Origin: Chryseobacterium rhizoplanae
GTDB lineage: Bacteria > Bacteroidota > Bacteroidia > Flavobacteriales > Weeksellaceae
Length of the DNA: 64,000 nt
Assembly: GCF_900182655.1 (NCBI RefSeq)
Contig: NZ_FXTC01000002.1
Location: forward strand, 372,001 to 436,000
Reading direction: 5' to 3'
Shown here: positions 16,924 to 25,204 of the stretch, in pieces
Position numbering within the stretch: position 1 is the first letter of the stretch
How the letters are laid out: every line of letters begins with the position of its first letter
Made by a program: the position numbers and the translations under genes
Notes under the pieces: model-generated
What the model was told of the DNA's origin: nothing
The model's input: the letters and a program-made list of their open reading frames with translations, nothing else
Databases searched by the model: none

Positions 16924-18144
16924 TTAACTCAACATTCGTTGTGCTTTCTTAACTCCTTCTACCAGAATATCAATTTCCTCAAAAGTATTATAAACAGCGA
17001 AACTGGCTCTTACCGTTCCTGCAATATTAAAGAAGTTCATGATCGGTTGTGTACAGTGATGTCCTGTTCTTACGGCAATTCCCATTTTATCCAGGATCAT
17101 TCCTACATCAGATGCTATTCCCACACCTTCAAGATTAAAGGAAACAACACCTGTTCTCTTTGCTTTTTCACCATAGATTTTAATTCCTTCTATTTCCAAA
17201 AGCTGCTTCTGGGCATATTCCAATAAAGCATTTTCATGATTCTGAATATTGGCATGACCTATCTTGTTCATAAAATCAACAGCAGCTCCTAAAGCAATAT
17301 TTCCTCCTACATTGGGTGTTCCTGCTTCATATTTAAATGGAAGACCTGCATAAGTAGTTCCTTCAAAAGAACATGTAGCGATCATCTCTCCTCCTCCATG
17401 AAATGGCGGCAAAGCTTCTAATATTTCACGTTTTCCATACAGAATACCCGTTCCCATAGGTGCATACATTTTATGACCTGAAAACACAAAGAAATCACAA
17501 TCCAGCTTCTGTACATCAATATTGAAGTGCGGAGCAGACTGAGCACCGTCAATCACAATATAAGCATCTGTATTCTTTCTTGTTTTTGCTATAATTTCTT
17601 CAATAGGATTCACAATTCCCAAAGCATTGGAAACCTGGTTTACAGAAACAACCTTTGTTTTTTCGCTTAAAAACTTATCAAAATGATCCATCTGAAGAAT
17701 TCCGTTTTCATCAATAGGAATTACACGAAGTTTTGCTCCGGTTCTTTCACAAAGCATCTGCCACGGAACAATATTAGAATGATGCTCCAGATATGAAATA
17801 ATGATCTCATCATCTTTCTGCAGTTTCTGTGTTAAAATATAAGCGATCAGGTTCAACCCTTCTGTTGTTCCTTTTGTAAAAATTACTTCAAAATCATGTT
17901 CAGAATTGATGAATTTCTGAATCTTTCTTCTTGAAAGCTCCATTTCTTCCGTAGCCAGCTGGCTTAAGGTATGAATTCCTCTGTGAACATTGGCATTAAG
18001 TTCTGTATAATATGCGTGACAGACTTCCAAAACCGAATTTGGCTTTTGAGATGTAGCTGCATTATCCAGGTAAACCAATGGTTTACCATTCACTTCTCTG
18101 TCCAATATAGAAAACTGGCTTCTTATTTCCTGAATGTCAAACAT
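16924..18144 (-). CDS. sufS: SufS-type cysteine desulfurase
   Basis: A 406-residue PLP enzyme (group II) that takes sulfur from cysteine for Fe-S assembly. Features: YLDNAATSQKP at about 25, His121-His122 (LEHHSN), the PLP lysine Lys225 in FSGHKMYAP, and the persulfide cysteine Cys364 in the rigid loop RTGHHCTQP. The group II loop and length distinguish it from IscS. Unusually, it lies about 33 kb from sufBCD and has its own promoter. No SufE or SufU is seen here. Confidence 0.93.
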   Translation of the reverse strand: MFDIQEIRSQFSILDREVNGKPLVYLDNAATSQKPNSVLEVCHAYYTELNANVHRGIHTLSQLATEEMELSRRKIQKFINSEHDFEVIFTKGTTEGLNLIAYILTQKLQKDDEIIISYLEHHSNIVPWQMLCERTGAKLRVIPIDENGILQMDHFDKFLSEKTKVVSVNQVSNALGIVNPIEEIIAKTRKNTDAYIVIDGAQSAPHFNIDVQKLDCDFFVFSGHKMYAPMGTGILYGKREILEALPPFHGGGEMIATCSFEGTTYAGLPFKYEAGTPNVGGNIALGAAVDFMNKIGHANIQNHENALLEYAQKQLLEIEGIKIYGEKAKRTGVVSFNLEGVGIASDVGMILDKMGIAVRTGHHCTQPIMNFFNIAGTVRASFAVYNTFEEIDILVEGVKKAQRMLS

Positions 18145-18186
18145 TTATTTATTTTTTAAATTAAGACGTCCTTATTTAGAACACTT

Positions 18187-18194
18187 CAAATTTA
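18187..18194 (-). promoter_or_regulatory. -7 element of sufS
   Basis: The minus strand reads TAAATTTG, exact consensus, ending 42 nt before the sufS ATG. Confidence 0.55.
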
Positions 18195-18327
18195 CGGCTT
18201 TTTTTCTGAAAGAAAGCATGGGGCTAAGAGCTGATAGTTATCAGTTGATAGAAATATTCGATGGTATATAGCGAAACAAGTCAATAACCAATAAAGGTCA
18301 TTTGTAAATTTCGTTTTGACACTGCAC

Positions 18328-18354
18328 AAAAAAACCCGTCAAAAAATGACGGGT
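18328..18354 (-). terminator. terminator of prs-rplY
   Basis: ACCCGTCA/TGACGGGT stem with an A/T loop; on the minus strand it is followed by a run of T (A run at 18328-18334). It lies 25 nt after rplY. Confidence 0.8.
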
Positions 18355-18379
18355 CTTATATTGTTTAAATAAGCAATTC

Positions 18380-19021
18380 TTATTCTGCTGCAGTTTCTTC
18401 TGCCGGAGCTGCTCCTTCTTCAGTTGCAACTTCTTCTTCATCTTCATCATCCATTGCTGCTGCACCTCCTTTCATTGCATTTCTAGACATCTTAACAGCA
18501 ACTACTACTGCATTGTCCGGGTGCATGAAAGAATATCCTTCTGTTTTGATACCACCGATGTAAAGCTTGTTACCAATTCTTAATGGAGTAACATCTACAA
18601 CGATCTCATCTGGCAAGTTAGCAGGAATAGCTTTTACTTTTAGTTTTCTGAAAGACTGACGTAAAACACCACCAGCTACAACACCTTTTGAACGTCCAGT
18701 AATTCTTACAGGAACCTCCATTACTACTGGCTTATCGTCAGACAGTTGATAGAAGTCTATGTGAAGAATTTTGTCAGTGATTGGGTGAAACTGAATGTCC
18801 TGAAGAACAGCTGGAATTGTTTTTCCGTCAACCTCAATAGATACCGTGTGTGCTTCAGGAGTGTATACTAATCCTTTAAAAGCTTTCTCTTCAGCAGAGA
18901 AGTTTAAAGGTGCTTCACCTCCATAAACAACACAAGGAACTAATTCAGCATCACGTAAAGCTTTTGTAGACTTTTTGCCCACGTTTTCTCTTTTTGTACC
19001 TTGAATTGTAATAGATTTCAT
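18380..19021 (-). CDS. rplY: 50S ribosomal protein L25/general stress protein Ctc
   Basis: A 213-residue long-form (TL5/Ctc) L25 that binds 5S rRNA. The N-terminal L25 domain covers about 1-95 ([28 protein letters not shown]), then the Ctc C-terminal beta domain (about 100-185). The last 30 residues are very acidic and alanine-rich ([14 protein letters not shown]...), a common extension in flavobacteria. It follows prs by 55 nt without an intervening terminator, so the two are likely co-transcribed. Confidence 0.95.
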   Translation of the reverse strand: MKSITIQGTKRENVGKKSTKALRDAELVPCVVYGGEAPLNFSAEEKAFKGLVYTPEAHTVSIEVDGKTIPAVLQDIQFHPITDKILHIDFYQLSDDKPVVMEVPVRITGRSKGVVAGGVLRQSFRKLKVKAIPANLPDEIVVDVTPLRIGNKLYIGGIKTEGYSFMHPDNAVVVAVKMSRNAMKGGAAAMDDEDEEEVATEEGAAPAEETAAE

Positions 19022-19076
19022 TTATAATAAATTTAAAAAATTATTCTTATTTAATTTGCAATATGCTCAAAATCAA

Positions 19077-20015
19077 TTAAATAACAAACTTACTGCTAAT
19101 TGATTTATGCTCATGAACCATGGTCATAACATCTGCAAATAACGGGGCGCAAGATAGCACTTTTATTTTAGATGACAAATTATTTTTAACAGGAATTGAG
19201 TCAGTTACAATAACTTCCAACAATTTTGAGTTCTCAATGTTCTCGTAAGCCTTTCCTGAAAGCACTCCGTGAGTTGCCATAGCTCTTACTGTTTTTGCTC
19301 CCTTTTCAATTAAGATATCTGCTGCTTTACAAAGTGTCCCCGCAGTATCAATCATATCATCAATAAGGATTACGTTTTTACCGGTAACATCACCAATAAG
19401 GAACATTTCTTCTACAACATTTGCCTTTTTTCTTTCCTTATAAGCAATTACCACTTCAGCACCTAAGTGACCTGCATAATTTTTAGCTCTTTTCGCACCT
19501 CCCATATCCGGAGAAGCAATGGTAAGGCTATCAAGATTTAAAGATCTGATATAATCCACAAAAATACTTGAAGCGTATAAATGATCTACCGGAATTTCGA
19601 AGAATCCCTGGATCTGATCTGCGTGAAGATCCATTGTCATCACTCTTGTTGCCCCTGCTGCTGTAAGAAGGTTTGCAACTAACTTCGCACCGATCGGCGC
19701 TCTTGGTTTGTCTTTTCTGTCCTGTCTGGCAAGTCCGAAGTAAGGAATTACAACGGTAATGCTCTTTGCAGAAGCTCTTTTCGCTGCATCAATCATTAGA
19801 AGAAGTTCCAAAAGATTGTCTGCAGGAGGGAATGTAGATCCAATCAGGAAAACTCTTCCTCCTCTTACAGATTCGTCCAAAACAGGCTCAAATTCCCCGT
19901 CGCTGAACTCCTGAAAGTTGATTTTCCCTAATTCTTTCCCATAATTCTGGGCAATTTTCTCTGCCAAGTCCCTGCTGGTTCTTGTACAAAATAGATAACT
20001 TAACTGATCGGCCAT
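19077..20015 (-). CDS. prs: ribose-phosphate pyrophosphokinase (PRPP synthase)
   Basis: A 312-residue enzyme making PRPP from ribose 5-phosphate and ATP. Family marks include FQEFSDGEFEPVLDESVRG (about 34), IPYFGLARQDRKDKPRAPI (about 90), the metal/ATP region MTMDLHADQIQGFFEIPVDHL (about 127) and the PRPP loop VILIDDMIDTAGTL (about 214). The promoter element lies within the terminator of the upstream gene. It precedes rplY as in other Bacteroidota. Confidence 0.97.
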   Translation of the reverse strand: MADQLSYLFCTRTSRDLAEKIAQNYGKELGKINFQEFSDGEFEPVLDESVRGGRVFLIGSTFPPADNLLELLLMIDAAKRASAKSITVVIPYFGLARQDRKDKPRAPIGAKLVANLLTAAGATRVMTMDLHADQIQGFFEIPVDHLYASSIFVDYIRSLNLDSLTIASPDMGGAKRAKNYAGHLGAEVVIAYKERKKANVVEEMFLIGDVTGKNVILIDDMIDTAGTLCKAADILIEKGAKTVRAMATHGVLSGKAYENIENSKLLEVIVTDSIPVKNNLSSKIKVLSCAPLFADVMTMVHEHKSISSKFVI

Positions 20016-20037
20016 TTTTACTTTTTAAAAGATTTTG

Positions 20038-20045
20038 CAAATTTA
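20038..20045 (-). promoter_or_regulatory. -7 element of prs
   Basis: The minus strand reads TAAATTTG, ending 22 nt before the prs ATG, and abuts the T tract of the upstream terminator. Confidence 0.6.
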
Positions 20046-20077
20046 AAAAAAAACCACAAGATTTACTCCTGTGGTTT
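20045..20077 (-). terminator. terminator of the FadL-esterase operon
   Basis: AAACCACA (20051-20058) pairs with TGTGGTTT (20070-20077), loop 11 nt, with a T tract on the minus strand from 20053 down to 20045. Confidence 0.75.
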
Positions 20078-20100
20078 CTAAGTTTTTATTTTATCAATTA

Positions 20101-21663
20101 TTAAGGGAATTTAACTCCTGAATATTTGTTTGGATCTACCTGTGGAAGTGTAGATTTGTATTTCGCATTGATAGACTTGATAAATTCGTTAGCAACAATA
20201 CCATATCCACGTCCTGTCAGGTGAACTCCATCCAGAGAGAAAGCTCCTCCTGTAACAAATTTCGCAGTATATTTCACACCATCATATGAAATACCAGATT
20301 GCGCGTTTAGTTCCAACATTTTAGCACCAGCATCCACAAAAGCTAATCCATAAGAATCAGCAAGCCCTTTTATAGAGGCGTTGTATGCAGTGGTTGCTGT
20401 TTTCACATAACCAGCTTCTGTTTTCGTTAGTACATGTTGGTTTTGTAATGGATAAGAAATTCCATAAATATTTACCGGAGCAGGAACTCCTGCTGCTGTA
20501 CTTCCAATCACAGAACTTGTAGTAAGCAAGATATAATCATCTGCCGTTGCTTGTCTTGCCTGTCCGAAGATCTGACCAAAAGCCGTTGCTGTTGGCAATC
20601 CCAAAGAAGGTGTAAGTGCCGCTGTAAGCTGAGCTGAAAGATCTGTCAAAGCAACATCTTTAATTAATACAGGGTTTGGACCCGTCGCCGAAAGCAGGTT
20701 AATTCTATCCCCAGCTCCAAAAGCAGTAAGAGCCTGCTTTAAAGGACCATACAAACTTGTATTAAGAGTTGTCAAATTTGAACCTAAAAGAGCGGGTGTC
20801 AAAGGGTTATAAGGAACTGTAGTAAAGAAAGGAACTGAAGTAACAGAAGGGATATTGGCAATAACACCTTTTGATGTTCCCACACTTTTAAGTCCGTCCA
20901 AAACAGCTTTGATAGATCCAGCCACAAGTGCAGGATCTGAAATATCATTTGATTTATAAGTGGTAGGATTTGTATTTCCTGTCTGAACCGTAGCAGCCGT
21001 ATAAGTTGTAACACCTCCTACAGTTTGAGAGTTTGTACCTCCATTGGTAGCATATGATAATACATCATTATTTCCTATCCAAAGAGAAAAGAATGTAGCT
21101 TTCTGAGCCATGGCATCAGCCAGCACACTTGTTGTAGCAGAAGAAGCAAATCTTACAAAATAAGGATTAGCAGTTCCTGTCAGAAGTCCTGCCTGGCTAC
21201 CATAACCTGGAGCTACCAGGTGAAATGACTTCGCACCAGGCACACCCATATTATTATAAGTCCCTCCACCGGATAACACATCCAGTGCCGCTGCTGGTCC
21301 GCTTGGCACAGGCGCTAAAGATCCGTTAACAACCTGAAGAGTCAATTTTCCAGAGAATCCCGGGAGATTGTTGAATCCTCCTATATCATTAGGCATCAGT
21401 GGTTGTTTAAAATCTCCTCCACCTGCAAGTTTCATCTGTGCAGCAATCATACTTGGATAAGATTCATTTTGGCCGCTGCTATAAAGAGCACCATCACGAT
21501 ATCCTGAAGTAAGAGAGTTTCCTAAAGAAATATATTTTGTAAAGTCTGCATCTCCTTTTGTTACCTGGATATCTTTCACATCCGTATCGAAATCCGTATT
21601 ACAGCTTGTTACTGTAAAAAGAAGTGCAGAAACTGCAATTGTCGATATTATAATTTTTTTCAT
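20101..21663 (-). CDS. SGNH/GDSL-family esterase lipoprotein
   Basis: A 520-residue lipoprotein (lipobox TVTSC, Cys21). It has the SGNH hydrolase blocks: block I ISLGNSLTSGY with nucleophile Ser50, block III WIGNNDVLSY (about 197) and block V LDGVHLTGRGY near residue 474 giving the Asp-His pair. The central part is long and rich in Gly, Thr and Ala. It starts 12 nt after the FadL gene, so an esterase acting on lipids that the porin takes up is plausible; the pairing is well known in Bacteroidota, the substrate is inference. Confidence 0.87.
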   Translation of the reverse strand: MKKIIISTIAVSALLFTVTSCNTDFDTDVKDIQVTKGDADFTKYISLGNSLTSGYRDGALYSSGQNESYPSMIAAQMKLAGGGDFKQPLMPNDIGGFNNLPGFSGKLTLQVVNGSLAPVPSGPAAALDVLSGGGTYNNMGVPGAKSFHLVAPGYGSQAGLLTGTANPYFVRFASSATTSVLADAMAQKATFFSLWIGNNDVLSYATNGGTNSQTVGGVTTYTAATVQTGNTNPTTYKSNDISDPALVAGSIKAVLDGLKSVGTSKGVIANIPSVTSVPFFTTVPYNPLTPALLGSNLTTLNTSLYGPLKQALTAFGAGDRINLLSATGPNPVLIKDVALTDLSAQLTAALTPSLGLPTATAFGQIFGQARQATADDYILLTTSSVIGSTAAGVPAPVNIYGISYPLQNQHVLTKTEAGYVKTATTAYNASIKGLADSYGLAFVDAGAKMLELNAQSGISYDGVKYTAKFVTGGAFSLDGVHLTGRGYGIVANEFIKSINAKYKSTLPQVDPNKYSGVKFP

Positions 21664-21675
21664 AGTCTTCTAAAA

Positions 21676-22914
21676 TTAAAAAGGATTATACGATAAACCT
21701 AGGCCTAAGTAAAACGCTGTTGCTTTCGATTGTCCGTAGAAACCTAGATTAGCGTTATTTACATTTCTGTATTGAGGCATTGCATATCCTCCTGCAATAT
21801 CAACTCCGAATTGTTTCAGCTTAATACCTATCCCTCCTGTTACCACATAGGTGTCATATGATGGTGTTTCCGGAATAAAGTTGTCAGTTGTATAAGGTGC
21901 TTCATCATAATAAGCTCCCAAACGTCCGTAGATCATATTGGTGAATGCATATTGAGTTCCCAATCTGAATGTTTTGGAATTTTTGAAGTTCTTAGGATTG
22001 GTAAGAATTGTCGGGTCTGTTGGGTTATTCCCAATAGGAGCATTCTCGAAATCTAAAGTAAGCTTGCTGTATCTTTCCCATCCATGATAGTTAAAGTCTG
22101 CAGAAACCTGCCATTTCGGTGTCACTTTATATGTTAAACCGATGGTATATTCTTCCACTAATGGAAGAACTGCTGAGAAGCCATCCTGTCCTGCTGCATT
22201 CAGCTTCAACTGTGTATAAATAGACTGAGACGGGAACTGGAATGTAGCGGTACCTTTTTTAGCTTTCATATCAATTGCTGAACGGTAGGCAATACTTACG
22301 TCTAATTTCGGATCAGGTCTGAAATAGAAACCGAAACCATATCCATGTCCACTTGCTTTTTTATCGTTGATATTTACCTGTCCTCCAAATTGCGTTACAG
22401 CTTTATCCCAATCTACAACTCCTTTTGCGTAGATATAACTAGCACCAAAAGATACCCAAGGAGCAAGTTTCACAGATACCATTGGCTGGAAGTAGAAGCT
22501 CTTCAGTTCCAGTTTCTGAACCATTTCTTTACCTTCCCAGTCATTCGGCCATTTAATTGTACTTCCAAAAGGTGTTGTAACACTAAGACCCACGGTTAGC
22601 TTTTCTATTGGTCTATAAGTAATCGCAGCGTAGAAAGGTGTTCCTACAGGGTTATCTGTTTCTGTACTTTGTAAAGTATTGAAATTTTGAAAAGTAACTT
22701 TGTTACTTGCAGCAAACCCTCCTGCCACTACACTCAGTTTGGAAGGGATAAATGACATACCCGCAGGGTTAAAGAATGTCACACTCGCGTCTTCGGCATG
22801 AGCACTAGTATGCGCCATTGCCAATTGTTTTACCCCTTGCAGGGAAACTCTGAAGCCTCCTGCGTAAGATAGAACTCCCGCCAATAAAGCAGTTGATACT
22901 AATATTTTTTTCAT
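21676..22914 (-). CDS. OmpP1/FadL/TodX family outer-membrane transporter
   Basis: A 412-residue beta-barrel with a signal peptide (cleavage near SYA-GGF) and the FadL-type N-terminal plug start GGFRVSLQGVKQLAMAHTSAHAEDASVTFFNPAGM, where the NPAG motif is diagnostic. Later segments alternate strands and end in aromatic FYLGLGLSYNPF, suiting BAM recognition. The family moves long-chain fatty acids or other hydrophobic compounds across the outer membrane. First gene of a two-gene operon with the SGNH lipoprotein. Confidence 0.92.
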   Translation of the reverse strand: MKKILVSTALLAGVLSYAGGFRVSLQGVKQLAMAHTSAHAEDASVTFFNPAGMSFIPSKLSVVAGGFAASNKVTFQNFNTLQSTETDNPVGTPFYAAITYRPIEKLTVGLSVTTPFGSTIKWPNDWEGKEMVQKLELKSFYFQPMVSVKLAPWVSFGASYIYAKGVVDWDKAVTQFGGQVNINDKKASGHGYGFGFYFRPDPKLDVSIAYRSAIDMKAKKGTATFQFPSQSIYTQLKLNAAGQDGFSAVLPLVEEYTIGLTYKVTPKWQVSADFNYHGWERYSKLTLDFENAPIGNNPTDPTILTNPKNFKNSKTFRLGTQYAFTNMIYGRLGAYYDEAPYTTDNFIPETPSYDTYVVTGGIGIKLKQFGVDIAGGYAMPQYRNVNNANLGFYGQSKATAFYLGLGLSYNPF

Positions 22915-22933
22915 AGACTATTATTATATAAGC

Positions 22934-22941
22934 CAAATATA
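22934..22941 (-). promoter_or_regulatory. -7 element of the FadL-esterase operon
   Basis: The minus strand reads TATATTTG, consensus, ending 19 nt before the FadL ATG. Confidence 0.6.
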
Positions 22942-23095
22942 AAATTATTTTGAATACGTCTGTTAATATTTGCTAATATTTTAAACAATATCTTAAAAGA
23001 AAACTATGTTTAAAATAATACCTTCAAATAATTACAAGCCAAAATTTTCATTATTAAACATTTAAGAATATTTTAGAACAATGCCTATTTAAGTG

Positions 23096-23125
23096 TTTAA
23101 CATTAAACATTTGTTTAATGTTAAA
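23096..23125. repeat. 13-bp perfect inverted repeat, candidate operator
   Basis: TTTAACATTAAAC (23096-23108) and GTTTAATGTTAAA (23113-23125) are exact reverse complements separated by ATTT. There is no T tract and no gene end nearby, so a terminator is unlikely. It sits about 155 nt upstream of the FadL -7 element and 200 nt upstream of that of ricT. Confidence 0.5.
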
Positions 23126-23323
23126 ATTATCTTACCTCAAAAATTCAGAACAGGGGAACAAATGATAATAAATGTTAAAGTTAAAAAATCTTCCTCTCCA
23201 ACTATTCCCTTATAACAGGCTTATCCCAGTCTTCAGCTTTCATTCTTACTTAAAATACATTAATGTTTTGCCCCGAATTCAGGTTATTTAAGTATTTTAG
23301 AATTGCATAAAGATAAAAATACA

Positions 23324-23331
23324 TAAATTTG
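23324..23331 (+). promoter_or_regulatory. -7 element of ricT-gldH-PBP1A
   Basis: TAAATTTG ends 21 nt before the ATG at 23353. An in-frame TTG at 23329 lies inside it. Confidence 0.6.
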
Positions 23332-23352
23332 CAGATTATAAATAATAGTAAT

Positions 23353-24741
23353 ATGAGTTGTGGATGTAAAACATCCGGCGATTCTGCACATTCTTGCGGC
23401 CCTAAAAAAACCGCAAATGGCTGTGAAAGTGTAAATACCTGCGGGAATAGTTATAAATTAAGTGTTTTTGACTGGCTATCTGACATCAACAATCCAGCAC
23501 CTAACAGGTGTGATTTTGTAGAAGTCAGGTTTAAAAATGACAGAAAATCGTTTTATAAGAATGTAAATAATATTCCTTTACATATTGGTAGTGTAGTTAC
23601 AGTAGAATCAAGTCCGGGACACGATGTAGGCGTTGTAAGCCTTACGGGAGAATTAGTAAAGATTCAGATGAAAAAGAAAAAGTTTTCTGAAGAATTGGCA
23701 CTCAAAATATACAGACAGGCCAACCAAAAAGATCTTGAGGTATGGCAGGAAGCAAGAAAAAAAGAAGACGGTGTAAAGCTTGAAGCAAGAAAAATTGCTC
23801 AGAGAATAGGCCTTGAAATGAAAGTTACTGATGTGGAATACCAAGGTGACTCTTCAAAAATCACCTTTTATTACACCGCTGAAAACCGGGTGGATTTCAG
23901 ACAGTTAATTAAAGATTATGCCGGAGCATTCCGTACCAAGATCGATATGAAACAGATCGGCTTCAGACAGGAAGCTGCAAAAGTAGGTGGAATAGGATCT
24001 TGCGGACGTGAACTTTGCTGTTCTACATGGCTTACGGATTTCAGATCTGTAAACACCAATGTCGCAAGATATCAGCAGTTGAGTATTAACCCTCAAAAGC
24101 TTGCAGGACAATGTGGTAAGCTTAAATGCTGCCTTAACTATGAGCTGGACAGCTATTTGGATGCATTAAGCAATTTCCCTTCTTCTTCAACCACTTTAGA
24201 AACAGAGAAAGGAAAAGCATTTTGTATCAAAATTGATGTCTTTAAAAAGAAAATGTGGTTTGCTTATGTAGACAGTTCCATTGCATGGTATGATTTTGAT
24301 ATCGACCTTGTTAAAAAACTGATATCGAAAAATAAAAGAGGAGAAAAAATTCTTCCTCTTGAAGACCTGAAACAACCGGAAGCTTCTACTCAAAATATTG
24401 ATCTGATCCAGGAAAACAGCGTAGATCGTTTTGAAAAGAAAAACAGAGGAAACAGGAACAGAAACACCCAGAATAAGTCAAACAACCATCAACAGGGACA
24501 ACAAGGACAGCCACAAGGTCAAAAAAGAAACAGACCGGAGAGACAAGACAGATCTGAAAAGTCCGAAAACCCTAATGCTCAATCTGGAAATCAACCCAGA
24601 CCTCAGAAACAAAATCCACAGCAAAAAGCACCTGTGGAAAAAGCAGAGGGTAACCCTGGTGATGATAAGAAGCCACAAAACAATCCGAACAAGAAGAAAT
24701 TTAAAAAGAAATATCCTCCAAAAAAAGATAATAATGCATAA
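23353..24741 (+). CDS. ricT: PSP1-domain protein RicT
   Basis: A 462-residue cytoplasmic protein. The N-terminus is Cys-rich (MSCGCKTSGDSAHSCG...), the PSP1 domain spans about 40-290 with RTKIDMKQIGFRQEAAKVGGIG, then SCGRELCCSTWL and GQCGKLKCCLNYE; these paired cysteines are the Fe-S ligands of RicT in the RicAFT complex that affects RNA maturation in Firmicutes. The C-terminal third (about 345-462) is disordered, Gln/Asn/Lys/Pro-rich and ends in a Lys cluster. The ATG at 23353 is chosen because the longer TTG start lies in the promoter. It overlaps gldH by 8 nt. Function in Bacteroidota is unproven. Confidence 0.88.
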   Translation: MSCGCKTSGDSAHSCGPKKTANGCESVNTCGNSYKLSVFDWLSDINNPAPNRCDFVEVRFKNDRKSFYKNVNNIPLHIGSVVTVESSPGHDVGVVSLTGELVKIQMKKKKFSEELALKIYRQANQKDLEVWQEARKKEDGVKLEARKIAQRIGLEMKVTDVEYQGDSSKITFYYTAENRVDFRQLIKDYAGAFRTKIDMKQIGFRQEAAKVGGIGSCGRELCCSTWLTDFRSVNTNVARYQQLSINPQKLAGQCGKLKCCLNYELDSYLDALSNFPSSSTTLETEKGKAFCIKIDVFKKKMWFAYVDSSIAWYDFDIDLVKKLISKNKRGEKILPLEDLKQPEASTQNIDLIQENSVDRFEKKNRGNRNRNTQNKSNNHQQGQQGQPQGQKRNRPERQDRSEKSENPNAQSGNQPRPQKQNPQQKAPVEKAEGNPGDDKKPQNNPNKKKFKKKYPPKKDNNA

Positions 24742-25198
24742 AATTTTAGGATTATTTTCCCTTATCCTTTTCTTTAGCTGTAACTCTTCCTCAGGAGGAG
24801 ATGTCATCATGAATTCCGTTAATAACAAATGGAATAAGAAAAATGAGCAAAAATTTAATCTTGAAATTTCAGATCCGCAAAATCCTAAAAATATTATATT
24901 TGTCGTAAGAAACAATAACAGTTATCCTTACAGTAATATAAGGTTTATTGTGAATTTCACCAATCTCCAGAACAAGAAAAAGGAAACTGACACCTTGAAT
25001 TATGTGCTGGCAAAACCAAATGGAGAATGGCTTGGTACAGGCTTTGGTGATACAAAGGAAACTTTGTTTCAGTATAAATTGAATTATCTGTTTCCGGGAA
25101 AGGGAAAATATGAAATCGGCCTGATCCAGGCAATGAGAAATGACAACCTTTCGGGAATTGAGGATATTGGGGTAAAAATAGAAACGGCTAAACCGTAA
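24734..25198 (+). CDS. gldH: gliding motility lipoprotein GldH
   Basis: A 154-residue lipoprotein starting MHKILGLFSLILFFSCNS, lipobox Cys16. The mature part has the GldH pattern: DVIMNSVNNKWNKKN, FEISDPQNPKNIIF-like strand, NNNSYPYSNIRFIVNF and GEWLGTGFGDTKE. GldH is required for gliding in Flavobacterium johnsoniae and acts with the T9SS/gliding machinery, probably at the periplasmic face. The longer in-frame start at 24431 lies inside ricT and is not used. It overlaps ricT by 8 nt and PBP1A follows after 6 nt. Confidence 0.9.
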   Translation: MHKILGLFSLILFFSCNSSSGGDVIMNSVNNKWNKKNEQKFNLEISDPQNPKNIIFVVRNNNSYPYSNIRFIVNFTNLQNKKKETDTLNYVLAKPNGEWLGTGFGDTKETLFQYKLNYLFPGKGKYEIGLIQAMRNDNLSGIEDIGVKIETAKP

Positions 25199-25204
25199 CC
25201 ATAA

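Larger units (their letters stand above)
22915..23352. other. divergent control region between FadL operon and ricT
   Basis: 438 bp, very AT-rich, no gene. It contains the minus -7 element of the FadL operon, a 13-bp perfect dyad at 23096-23125 and the plus -7 element of ricT. Nothing else is recognisable. Confidence 0.5.

Noticed and set aside
15773..18144. Biosynthetic cluster around the GG-leader peptide
   Set aside because: Flanking genes are a T9SS surface protein and sufS, which have ordinary functions; no radical SAM, lanthipeptide or ABC-peptidase gene is close.
24431..24733. 101-codon N-terminal extension of gldH
   Set aside because: It lies in the +1 frame of the repetitive ricT tail, is Lys/Arg/Thr-rich, and would remove the lipoprotein signal of GldH.
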